Virus record (IMG/VR): IMGVR_UViG_3300042922_000643
Span: 186,001-250,000 of that record
Strand: one strand, 5' to 3'
Source of the DNA: a virus
DNA: 64,000 bases
The position numbers were made by a program, and so were the translations under genes. The notes under the pieces were generated by a model. The model worked only from the letters and a program-made list of their open reading frames with translations. It was not told where the DNA came from and searched no databases. This document shows, in pieces, positions 1 through 6,816 of the stretch; the first letter of the stretch is position 1; every line of letters begins with the position of its first letter.

Positions 1-86
1 GCCTCATGCCTTATGCATGGAGATGGGAAGAAACTGATGCTAATGAGTTCGCCTCTGCCTATGGGAAGAAGGTAGCAAAAGGATGA
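1..86 (+). CDS. C-terminal end of a gene cut by the window edge
   Basis: An open frame enters from the left edge (first full codon at 3) and stops at TGA 84-86. The visible 27 residues end in AYGKKVAKG, a basic tail. The stop overlaps the ATG of the next gene (ATGA at 83-86), so the two are probably translationally coupled. Too little is visible to assign a family. Confidence 0.55.
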   Translation, partial: LMPYAWRWEETDANEFASAYGKKVAKG

Positions 87-205
87 ACTTTATTAACTTC
101 TGCGAAATGATCTTCGGGCGCTATCCGAATATGGATGGCGCTTTATTGTTGTCGATGTGTGACGTCGCCTACCAAGAGCTCTTAGAGGAGGAACAGGGAA
201 TATGA
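83..205 (+). CDS. small hypothetical protein, 40 aa
   Basis: ATG at 83 overlaps the stop of the preceding gene (ATGA), and its own TGA overlaps the ATG of the next gene at 202. This double coupling is the main support. The product begins MNFINFCEMIFGRYP and ends in an acidic ELLEEEQGI that doubles as the ribosome binding site of the next gene (GAGGAGGAA). No recognisable domain; soluble and mildly acidic. Confidence 0.5.
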   Translation: MNFINFCEMIFGRYPNMDGALLLSMCDVAYQELLEEEQGI

Positions 206-402
206 GGCATCCTATTTTCCAAGTTATCTCTGATGAGCGTATCAAGCAATCCCTTACTATAGGTGCTCTTGCTGACAGATCGGGTTTGCCTTGTTCACTT
301 GTCATTCGCGCAGTCGTTACTGGAGAAGGAAACATGAATACCGTCATCACATTATTAGATACTCTCGGTTTTGAAGTCGAAGTCAAGAGAAAGGAGGTGT
401 AG
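202..402 (+). CDS. small helix-turn-helix-like protein, 66 aa
   Basis: Predicted all-helical protein of the XRE/Cro size class. It aligns with the next gene product over nearly the full length: both carry DERIKQ(S/G)L(T/S)I..LAD(R/K) followed by a short turn and helix, the layout of a compact XRE HTH. In this copy the turn region is divergent (SGLPCSLVIRAVVTG), so DNA binding may be lost or altered. SD GAGGAGGAA lies upstream at 187-195. Probably a regulator duplicated in tandem; family assignment is inferred from pattern only. Confidence 0.6.
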   Translation: MRHPIFQVISDERIKQSLTIGALADRSGLPCSLVIRAVVTGEGNMNTVITLLDTLGFEVEVKRKEV

Positions 403-404
403 TC

Positions 405-617
405 TTGAAAACAGAAATCGCCAAATTAATAAGAGATGAACGTATTAAGCAAGGCCTGTCTATTCGCAGTTTAGCTGATAAGGCGGACTTGCATCACCCA
501 CAAATTGTTCGCCTGGAACAAGGTAAGGGTGATCTTACCACTTTCGAAAAGACACTGGCGGTGTTAGGCTACAAACTTCAAGTCATCAAGACGAATGAAG
601 AATCATCTGAAAAATAA
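405..617 (+). CDS. XRE/Cro-type HTH transcriptional regulator, 70 aa
   Basis: TTG start at 405, fixed by a strong SD (AAGGAGGTG, 391-399). Residues 5-60 read as a minimal XRE HTH: IRDERIKQGLSIRSLADKADLHHPQIVRLEQGKGD, with the usual LADKA helix 2 and QIVRLEQG recognition helix. The tail TFEKTLAVLGYKLQV matches the last helix of this family. Paralogue of the upstream 66-aa protein. Likely a DNA-binding repressor or antirepressor partner; targets unknown. Confidence 0.7.
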   Translation: MKTEIAKLIRDERIKQGLSIRSLADKADLHHPQIVRLEQGKGDLTTFEKTLAVLGYKLQVIKTNEESSEK

Positions 618-633
618 AGGAGAACTACCACTA

Positions 634-852
634 ATGCATACAACTTCAATCACACCTAAATTCACAACTCTGCTCGATCTGCTAGAATCACAGCACGTTG
701 CATGGGGCTTTTATATGCACGAAGAAAATGGAGAAGAGTCTGAACGCATCAAATTAACGAACATACCTAGTGATTACTTCTACAGAGATGAAGATGTTAA
801 CGGTAAAGCTGTCTATTGCTTAGGCTTTATCCCTCAGTCGCTCGTAGCTTAA
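634..852 (+). CDS. hypothetical protein, 72 aa
   Basis: Start placed at ATG 634 behind AAAGGAGAA (615-623). A longer reading from 595 would run through this SD and overlap the previous gene. The product begins MHTTSITPKFTTLLDLLES and contains an acidic middle (HEENGEESE). No known domain. It follows the HTH pair and may belong to the same operon. Confidence 0.6.
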   Translation: MHTTSITPKFTTLLDLLESQHVAWGFYMHEENGEESERIKLTNIPSDYFYRDEDVNGKAVYCLGFIPQSLVA

Positions 853-894
853 TCACGCATATAACTAAAAATATAACTATATGGAGGAATTACA

Positions 895-1458
895 ATGACT
901 ACACCTACAAGACAAATGATGAACAAGGCTAACAAGATGAATGCAGAAGGAGCTAACAAATTCTTGGATTTCGAATCAATGATGTTCAACAACATGGAAA
1001 AGTATAAGAACACTGCTGTCGTGGCAGAGAATGCTCGTATGTATGCCTATGAGGAAGTCCTCAAGGAATGTGTACGTGAGATTCACAAGCTCAGTAAGGT
1101 TATCGACAAACAAAATCAAAAGATAGAGGAGTTGGTAAATAAGAACGATGTACTGGCTATGCGTCTCACTCGTAACAAAAACATCCTGATCGAGGAAAAG
1201 GTTACAGAGACAACCATCACGGTATCTTCTGAGCAACCTGATCGTCCTTTCGTTCGTGAATCTAAATGGACTAAGGATACGATCTTCCGCACGTTTGATA
1301 TCTACAGAAGAGATCACTATCTCTTTAGTAATATCACACCTGAGATTGTGCGGGACAACTGGAGATCAGTATACAACTACTGCAAGAAGTACACTGGTAT
1401 GACGCTTAAAGAGCTGCTCAGAGAATATGCTGATGAGCGGAATCTCAACTTTGCCTAA
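895..1458 (+). CDS. coiled-coil hypothetical protein, 187 aa
   Basis: ATG at 895 behind GGAGGAAT. Residues about 45-100 are strongly helical with heptad-like spacing (EVLKECVREIHKLSKVIDKQ and onward), suggesting a dimeric coiled coil. The C-terminal 65 residues are a separate basic/aromatic domain (FRTFDIYRRDHYLF, VYNYCKKYTGMTLKELL) that looks nucleic-acid-binding but matches no family I recognise. Confidence 0.8.
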   Translation: MTTPTRQMMNKANKMNAEGANKFLDFESMMFNNMEKYKNTAVVAENARMYAYEEVLKECVREIHKLSKVIDKQNQKIEELVNKNDVLAMRLTRNKNILIEEKVTETTITVSSEQPDRPFVRESKWTKDTIFRTFDIYRRDHYLFSNITPEIVRDNWRSVYNYCKKYTGMTLKELLREYADERNLNFA

Positions 1459-1508
1459 ATGTTTACGACATGGGCCTGTATAGATATAGAAAGAGATAAA
1501 TAAAAACT

Positions 1509-1528
1509 AACCCAAATTAAAAGGAGAC
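1509..1528 (+). promoter_or_regulatory. conserved leader with ribosome binding site, type B
   Basis: AACCCAAATTAAAAGGAG precedes the SpoVS-like gene. Near copies occur at 2835-2858 and 44447-44468, in front of unrelated genes. The A-rich unstructured run before the SD looks like a translation enhancer. Confidence 0.55.
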
Positions 1529-1535
1529 TATTTCA

Positions 1536-1799
1536 ATGGACAAAATTATTCGCGTTACTGCAAAATCAAACACAAATTCGGTTGCTGGGTATCTCGCAAT
1601 GGCTCTGCGTGAACATGGACGGGTTGAGATTCACGCTATTGGCGGGGGTGCTGTAAATCAAGGGGTCAAGGCTATTGCAATCGCTCGCGGATATGTTGCT
1701 CCAAGCGGTGTTGATTTGATTTGCATTCCTGCCTTTGATCACACAGAGATCAACGGTGAAAGTAAAGTCCAGATCAAGTTCATCGTTGAACCTCGCTAA
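1536..1799 (+). CDS. spoVS: SpoVS family protein (Alba-like fold), 87 aa
   Basis: Very close to bacterial stage V sporulation protein S. The family hallmarks are all present: VTAKSNTNSVAGYLA, the IHAIGGGAVNQGVKAIAIAR core, and GYVAPSGVDLICIPAF followed by an IKFIVEPR-like end. Length matches the family (about 86 aa). SpoVS proteins are small, dimeric, Alba-like putative nucleic-acid binders affecting sporulation and septation in Bacillus. Here the gene sits beside a membrane LysM protein, hinting at interference with host division or sporulation. That role is inferred. Confidence 0.93.
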   Translation: MDKIIRVTAKSNTNSVAGYLAMALREHGRVEIHAIGGGAVNQGVKAIAIARGYVAPSGVDLICIPAFDHTEINGESKVQIKFIVEPR

Positions 1800-1869
1800 A
1801 TCGTACTTCGCTTATTCCCTAGCTCACACCTTATGTATACCTAAAATTAAAAATGAGGAGTGTTTATTC

Positions 1870-2331
1870 ATGCAAAGATTGCAAGGTATCGTGTCAGAAA
1901 TCCCTACCCCTCCAGTTGCTACTCCTGTTCAAGAAGAGAAAGCACCTATGCCTATTAAGCCTGCGCGGGAATTCAATGCTTATTCTCCGTACTCTTATGG
2001 CCGAATGATGGAGCTTGAAAGATTGTACGCTAGAGAGCAGAAAATGAAACGTCTCGAATCTTTTACGATCAAGGTATCTATTGCTCTGACTCTAGTATTC
2101 TTCTGCGGGTTTATTACAACGGAGGTCTTAGGAAATAAGGCTCCTTCTGTCGAATGGCAGAAAACTTATGTATATCCTGGCGATACGATGTGGGAACTGA
2201 TTAAGGAATACAACCCAGATAAAGCATCTAAGTATGATATGCGAGATCTTATTCAAATTATGACTGAACACAATGGTAATTCGAGTCGTATCCAGGCAGG
2301 TTCAATGATCAATGTACCCATTCTAAAATAG
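1870..2331 (+). CDS. membrane-anchored LysM-like protein, 153 aa
   Basis: Start at ATG 1870 behind GAGGAGTG. A Pro-rich N-terminal cytoplasmic part (PTPPVATPVQ) and a basic stretch lead into one membrane segment around residues 67-87 (VSIALTLVFFCGFITTEVLG). The outer part resembles a LysM repeat: VYPGDTMWELIKEYN, then DMRDLIQIMTEHNG and IQAGSMINVPI. This TM plus single LysM layout recalls the Bacillus division inhibitor YneA, so binding to peptidoglycan near the septum is plausible but unproven. Confidence 0.75.
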   Translation: MQRLQGIVSEIPTPPVATPVQEEKAPMPIKPAREFNAYSPYSYGRMMELERLYAREQKMKRLESFTIKVSIALTLVFFCGFITTEVLGNKAPSVEWQKTYVYPGDTMWELIKEYNPDKASKYDMRDLIQIMTEHNGNSSRIQAGSMINVPILK

Positions 2332-2342
2332 GAGTGATAACA

Positions 2343-2675
2343 ATGGCATTTAAAATTGCGGCATTATTTACAAGAAAATCGGAGGCAGACTTAGTGTTGA
2401 CACCTACGAACACGCTTAGCCAACGTCAAATTCAACGGATGTACAAAGTAGACTGGATGATCGAGTACAAGTACGGGATGCTGATGCTACTCGTTGGTTT
2501 AATTGCTGATGGCACAGAGGAACCTGGTGATATCCAGCTCGCCATTCATATCACTCGGGAGATTGAATATCTGATTGAAGTCAGTCAATACATTCCAGAG
2601 AAGCATAAGGAATCTGTAAACCAAGACAATAAAAGACTTCGCGAGTTCTTTGAGGGATTAACTGTAATTAACTAG
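2343..2675 (+). CDS. hypothetical protein, 110 aa
   Basis: ATG 2343 lies 8 nt after GGAG, which overlaps the stop of the LysM gene. The product is mostly helical (TLSQRQIQRMYKVDWMIEYK and a second helical half) with no signal peptide and no recognisable domain. It is followed by two intergenic hairpins. Confidence 0.75.
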   Translation: MAFKIAALFTRKSEADLVLTPTNTLSQRQIQRMYKVDWMIEYKYGMLMLLVGLIADGTEEPGDIQLAIHITREIEYLIEVSQYIPEKHKESVNQDNKRLREFFEGLTVIN

Positions 2676-2834
2676 GCGAAAGGGCACGTCGTGAGACGCC
2701 CCTCGTATAGAGTTTGCCTCTCTATACCTGATGATGCTAGGCATACGTATCACAGATAAGCAAATACAAATGAAGGAAGGTGATTGGCTAATTAATGGCA
2801 ATGCTCTACGTTTCATCCCATCTCATGTATCATC
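2676..2834 (+). other. intergenic region with two short hairpins
   Basis: Just after the stop there is a GGGC...GCCC hairpin (about 2680-2701), then TATAGAG/CTCTATA (about 2706-2727). Neither is followed by a clear T-run, so they may be weak terminators or mRNA-stabilising structures. A 29-codon ORF (from ATG near 2771) lacks a good SD and is not called. Confidence 0.4.
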
Positions 2835-2858
2835 AAACCCAAAATTAAAGGAGTGTTA
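2835..2858 (+). promoter_or_regulatory. conserved leader with ribosome binding site, type B
   Basis: AAACCCAAAATTAAAGGAG followed by TGTT. It is nearly identical to the leader of the tandem ubiquitin-like gene at 44447-44468 and similar to 1509-1528. It fixes the start of the next gene at ATG 2865. Confidence 0.55.
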
Positions 2859-2864
2859 ACTACT

Positions 2865-3719
2865 ATGTTTATAACTTATATCCTACCCCTGATTGCAACT
2901 ATCTTATTCCTCTACTCCGCTGCTGCTTACCGCTTGAAAACAAAGAAGGCTCAACAACTAGAAGAAGAGGTTCGGGTGGCTGAAGAAAAGGAAGAGAAGG
3001 AAAGAGAAGTTGAAGCTAAGGAACGTGAAGTCATCATTAAGGAAGAACTGGTGATCAATCGTGATACTACTTTCAACTTTCCTCCTCGCATTCAAGGTCT
3101 TATCAAAGACTACAACTTCATCGTGTTCAAATTTACAGATGGGGATCGGACTACACCTTATGGTCGCTTGAATGACTTGATCAACTGTGAACAATTAACT
3201 CGGGAAGAGTTGGATAACCTCCGTAATTATGAGGCCCTGCTGAGTGAGCTACGCAGTAAAGCATATCAAGGTGTAAAACCTCGTGGCTACAAGATCTTTC
3301 TTGATATCATCGTGGGAGAAATCCTGCAATACAATCTAGGATATCTAGGTCTAACTGACCGCAACCAAGCTGCTGTTAAGATTGCTAAGCATGACGACAA
3401 TAATATGTATATCAGTCACATCTATTTCTCTGTCGATCTGCGTAGTGAAATTGTACGAGCTTATCCGATCTCTACAAAGGAAGGAGAAGAATTGTTTAAG
3501 AAGGAAATCCTCGCTGATTCATCTCTCTGCACGGTGTTCGATCTAGAACTGGAACGCTTCGAGCAATTGAAGAAGGAACTCCAGAAGTATAATCAACATC
3601 ACCGTAATATTAAACCTGTAGAGGGTAGCTCACGCATGGAATATGTTCAGGTTCCAAGTGTAGCTAAGGAAGATGAGGCTGTGGATTTCAACAATATACC
3701 AGTGGCTCCTCAGCGCTAG
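2865..3719 (+). CDS. membrane-anchored coiled-coil protein, 284 aa
   Basis: Start at ATG 2865 by SD AAAGGAG. Residues 2-21 form one membrane segment (FITYILPLIATILFLYSAAA). A highly charged Lys/Glu coiled coil follows (residues 25-65), then a soluble domain of about 200 residues ending in a flexible acidic/proline tail. This is the layout of a single-pass membrane scaffold. No family recognised. Confidence 0.8.
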   Translation: MFITYILPLIATILFLYSAAAYRLKTKKAQQLEEEVRVAEEKEEKEREVEAKEREVIIKEELVINRDTTFNFPPRIQGLIKDYNFIVFKFTDGDRTTPYGRLNDLINCEQLTREELDNLRNYEALLSELRSKAYQGVKPRGYKIFLDIIVGEILQYNLGYLGLTDRNQAAVKIAKHDDNNMYISHIYFSVDLRSEIVRAYPISTKEGEELFKKEILADSSLCTVFDLELERFEQLKKELQKYNQHHRNIKPVEGSSRMEYVQVPSVAKEDEAVDFNNIPVAPQR

Positions 3720-3764
3720 TATGGACACCATCGGATTGGCACACCCCATATAGGAGGGATCATC

Positions 3765-4313
3765 ATGACGATTGTTACTTTACTGTTACTCCTTGTCATT
3801 GGTGCCGTTACTCTGAAACTTTATGTTCGTTATCAGAGAATTCGAGTTAAGGAATTACGCAGGGAAAGAGAACCTGCTATCTTTCATGTAAACCCGCGAA
3901 AAGGAAGAATACACCTTCGTCAGCCTATCCAGAGAAATCTTCGGCGAGCTTCGTGGATGATTGCACAGAACAATCCCCGTGTTAACGACAACATTAGGGA
4001 GTATTGTGAAGTGTTAGGCGTTGACAATTCTTGTTCCTATTTAGACACCTCAAAGCTGTGGGATACGACGGGTGGTAGCGCTCGTCGTCTTCTTCTGCGA
4101 GCAAAACAAAAGATCTTTTCGGAATCTAGTCTGTTCAGCATGATTGCCCGTAACGATCTGAAGAAAGAATCTGTCTTGATCAATCGTGTATTGAACAAGG
4201 TTAGATGCAGAAGAAATCGCAGCTATAAACTACTAATCAAATTCATAAGAAAAGAAGGAGAAGTGGACCCACATGAAAACAAATCGCCAAGACTTATTCA
4301 CAGGTGTAAATAA
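3765..4313 (+). CDS. membrane-anchored basic protein, 182 aa
   Basis: ATG 3765 behind TAGGAGGGA. One N-terminal membrane segment (VTLLLLLVIGAVTLKLYV) is followed by a very Arg/Lys-rich body (RIRVKELRREREP, QRNLRRASWM, RAKQKIFSE, KVRCRRNRSYKLLIKFIRK). The charge suggests binding to nucleic acid or membrane phospholipid. The last 41 nt overlap the start of the next gene, so the two are coupled. Confidence 0.75.
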   Translation: MTIVTLLLLLVIGAVTLKLYVRYQRIRVKELRREREPAIFHVNPRKGRIHLRQPIQRNLRRASWMIAQNNPRVNDNIREYCEVLGVDNSCSYLDTSKLWDTTGGSARRLLLRAKQKIFSESSLFSMIARNDLKKESVLINRVLNKVRCRRNRSYKLLIKFIRKEGEVDPHENKSPRLIHRCK

Positions 4314-4830
4314 CAATTCCGTATACAATGAAGCAGGTGTTGAGCTGTTCCTTCGTATCACACTGTATCGCACCTATCTGTTATATCACGCTCAGAACGT
4401 AATTTACAGAAAGAGTGTGATCAGCGATCATGTTGACTTAGAAGTGTATGGAGCAATCATTGAACAGTTCTATGTTGACGCAGACGGTGAAGAACATGTT
4501 GTGCAATCTATGGATAGTGGACCTCTCTCTGGGCAACAATATGAGGTTAGCTACCTAGTAAACAATCTTGTTCGTATGCCGATTGGTTCGTTGGATCAGG
4601 TCGCTGCCTTCATTACGGAAGAGAAAGCCACCTGGAATAAGAATATATGGGGCAACCCATTTGGTAAAGCAGCGGAGAATGCACTGAAAGAAAAGCGGAG
4701 AAGAGAAGCGTTCTCCTCAACGGAAGAGACTCATAACTACCAACGCAGCAAGAAGGCACTCGCTAGATTCAACCATGAGTCTGTATTTCTAAGCAAAGGA
4801 AACGCAACGAAAGGAGGACTGAATATCTAA
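4273..4830 (+). CDS. hypothetical protein, 185 aa
   Basis: ATG 4273 lies inside the previous gene, with SD AAGGAGAAG just upstream. The N-terminal 130 residues look alpha/beta; the C-terminal part is basic and helical (ALKEKRRREAFSS, YQRSKKALARF). The stop overlaps the next start (TAATG). No recognised domain. Confidence 0.75.
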   Translation: MKTNRQDLFTGVNNNSVYNEAGVELFLRITLYRTYLLYHAQNVIYRKSVISDHVDLEVYGAIIEQFYVDADGEEHVVQSMDSGPLSGQQYEVSYLVNNLVRMPIGSLDQVAAFITEEKATWNKNIWGNPFGKAAENALKEKRRREAFSSTEETHNYQRSKKALARFNHESVFLSKGNATKGGLNI

Positions 4831-5255
4831 TGGCTATTCTGATTGCAGACACAATTGCGCATATTGTCTATAAGCTGAAGGATCAATTAGTTAGAGCACT
4901 TATCCAGCATGAATCTTTTGTTATTCACCTTGAGGACACTCATTTACACCCAGAACTTGCAGATTGCACTATTCCATGTGAATTCGATCAAAGTACACGC
5001 AGAGTAGAGAAGATTAAGGAACAGGTCGAGCAGTACAGCCTGTTTGATCCCTCACTGCTGGACTATATCGAACAAGTAGACCAAGAGATTGGTAATATAG
5101 CAGATCGCTTCTTAGGCTGGGCACATCGCAAAATGATCAGCACCAGAGAAGCTATGGATAAATTCGGTCGTTCACAATCAACGATCTATCGCTGGATACG
5201 GTCTGGCAAATTGCAGGCGGTAAAAGAAAGAGGTCGTTGGTTGATCTCCGCGTAA
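4830..5255 (+). CDS. excisionase/MerR-like HTH protein, 141 aa
   Basis: Start at ATG 4830 overlaps the previous stop. The C-terminal 40 residues form a winged HTH of the excisionase (helix-turn-helix 17) type: ISTREAMDKFGRSQSTIYRW, then IRSGKLQAVKERGRWLI. The N-terminal 100 residues are helical and acidic, perhaps for oligomerisation. Likely a small DNA-binding regulator; it is followed by a 500-nt region with structured RNA. Confidence 0.8.
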   Translation: MAILIADTIAHIVYKLKDQLVRALIQHESFVIHLEDTHLHPELADCTIPCEFDQSTRRVEKIKEQVEQYSLFDPSLLDYIEQVDQEIGNIADRFLGWAHRKMISTREAMDKFGRSQSTIYRWIRSGKLQAVKERGRWLISA

Positions 5256-5273
5256 TTTCAGTATGTGTTTGAC

Positions 5274-5440
5274 CGCTCACAAGTAACCTTGAATTCTGAG
5301 GTGAGGGGCTGCTAGAGATAGCAGTGATAAGGCAGGGCTTGGGTGAGCGTAAATAAGGTAAGGAGGAAGAGATCCAGACGGAGAGAGTCCGTCAACGAAC
5401 TGTATTTGCCTTTGGGAGAGGCAGTTACCGTAAATGAGGT
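5274..5440 (+). ncRNA. structured intergenic RNA candidate
   Basis: CGCTCAC (5274-5280) pairs with GTGAGCG (5343-5349) and encloses a CTGCTA-GAGA-TAGCAG hairpin. Downstream are GACGG/CCGTC and GCC/GGC hairpins. Together these form a compact RNA or attenuator between the HTH gene and the next operon. No family recognised. Confidence 0.4.
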
Positions 5441-5526
5441 TGTCTTTTGCAAAATACTCTAATCGTACCCTTTTCGCACCAGTAAAGAGACTTTTATTTA
5501 AAACTCTACGAAAAAGGTGACCTCAC

Positions 5527-5619
5527 ATGAACAACAAGACTATCAAAATCCCGAATACAACCAGATTGGCAGACGCACTGGGTTTTACCTCGCTAATAAA
5601 GGAGGTGATGCCGATGTAG
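5527..5619 (+). CDS. short peptide ORF, 30 aa, possible leader peptide
   Basis: ATG 5527 follows an AAAAAGGTGACC SD-like site and encodes MNNKTIKIPNTTRLADALGF and 10 more residues. Its last codons contain a strong internal SD (AAAGGAGGTGATG), so it may be a leader peptide. The stretch 5620-5765 after it contains nothing I can assign. Confidence 0.35.
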   Translation: MNNKTIKIPNTTRLADALGFTSLIKEVMPM

Positions 5620-5765
5620 ATCCATTAGCACTTGAGCCATGCGTTTTTTAAGTGGAGGGTGGAGTTTCTCTTAGCCTGACCGACACGCCGTCCTAAAAGA
5701 ATTTGGATTTCTGTCCTGAAGTATGACACTAAACTGCTTACACCAACTATTAGGAGGATTTACAA

Positions 5766-6149
5766 ATGGAAAAGAATCAAATCATCACTATGTATGCCGC
5801 TTATCGTTTCGAGGATATTGAGATTGAGGAGCAAGCACAAATGCTTAAAGCAAACAATGCTGCTCTCTCCCCTACGATTCGTCGTGACGCTCTGGATTGC
5901 CTGGAAGTCATTGAGCTGATTAAAGAGGTCTATATGACCGCCGCTCAACAGGGTGTAAACATCCTGGGGATGCGCTTTGATCTGGCCTTCCAATACGCTA
6001 CAGGTCAAACCCTAGATCGTTATAAAGATCGTGGTATCGTTGGCTCGGCATGGTCTGGTGTAGACCGTGGCATTGACGTCTCTGTTGGCGTGATGCGTAC
6101 AGGGCTCAATCGCTTTGGTCAATGGCTGTCTAGTAAGACTGCTAAGTAA
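5766..6149 (+). CDS. hypothetical protein, 127 aa
   Basis: ATG 5766 behind TAGGAGGAT. The N-terminal two thirds are helical and acidic (YRFEDIEIEEQAQMLKANNA); the last 40 residues are Gly/Val rich (GIVGSAWSGVDRGIDVSVGV). It uses CGT and CTG codons heavily, as do the next three genes, suggesting strong expression. Family unknown. Confidence 0.75.
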   Translation: MEKNQIITMYAAYRFEDIEIEEQAQMLKANNAALSPTIRRDALDCLEVIELIKEVYMTAAQQGVNILGMRFDLAFQYATGQTLDRYKDRGIVGSAWSGVDRGIDVSVGVMRTGLNRFGQWLSSKTAK

Positions 6150-6211
6150 TCTAGTAAATCTATTAACCATCCGTCAGCTCAATAAGGAGCGGGATAAAGG
6201 AGAAAACTATT

Positions 6212-6739
6212 ATGTCTAACCTGTCTTTCGAACAAATCCGTAAAGCTATGTCCGTTAATGTTGCTACTGCCCCGTCTGCTGCTCTGGAGAAAACGAAGAA
6301 GGCTGTAAGCGCCGTAGGATCGTTTGTAGGCGGTGTTCTTCCTGCGACTAACAACGCCCTGGATGAACGTACAGAACGTCTCCTGGAGCTTCTGGTGATC
6401 ACTCAGATGGATCTCTCGCACTTGCGTGACCAACTCGGTATGGATATCAATCCAGAGGAGATGGATCAGCAGGCTATGACGGATGCCGTGTCCATGTATA
6501 TGAGCTCATTCAAGAAGAAGCGGGAGAAAGCTGTTGAACCTCAACCTCAAATGACTGCTCCTGGAACGGTAGAGCAATCACGTCTGCAAGCATTCCTTCA
6601 GGGGGGCACACAAGAAGCACCAGCTCCATCTGCGGCTCCTGTCGTAAACGTAGCGCCTGTGGTAGGGGTGAGCAAACCTACCACCCTTGGAGACATGACT
6701 GTCTCCATGGAATCCCCAACAGAATGGCATAAGATGTAG
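6212..6739 (+). CDS. hypothetical protein with Pro/Ala-rich tail, 175 aa
   Basis: ATG 6212 behind AAAGGAGAA. Residues 1-110 are helical (LLELLVITQMDLSHLRDQLG), then a disordered Pro/Ala/Val linker (APAPSAAPVVNVAPVV) and a short C-terminal segment. Codon use resembles the two large genes downstream. No family recognised. Confidence 0.78.
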   Translation: MSNLSFEQIRKAMSVNVATAPSAALEKTKKAVSAVGSFVGGVLPATNNALDERTERLLELLVITQMDLSHLRDQLGMDINPEEMDQQAMTDAVSMYMSSFKKKREKAVEPQPQMTAPGTVEQSRLQAFLQGGTQEAPAPSAAPVVNVAPVVGVSKPTTLGDMTVSMESPTEWHKM

Positions 6740-6781
6740 TCTTGTCGTGTCGGGCTGTCTGCAAGTCTCGTACTACCAAAA

Positions 6782-6808
6782 AATCGCGCCCAAAGAGGCC
6801 AAAGGAGA
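6782..6808 (+). promoter_or_regulatory. conserved leader with ribosome binding site, type A
   Basis: AATCGC, CCCAAAGAGG, CCAAAGGAGA in this order. An almost identical 27-nt block precedes the other large gene at 8927-8953. It contains the SD and a possible GGCC-centred hairpin, and fixes the start at ATG 6817. Confidence 0.6.
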
Positions 6809-6816
6809 AATTTCTA

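Noticed and set aside
2771-2860. 29-codon ORF between 2771 and 2860
   Set aside because: No convincing SD, and it overlaps the leader of the 284-aa gene.
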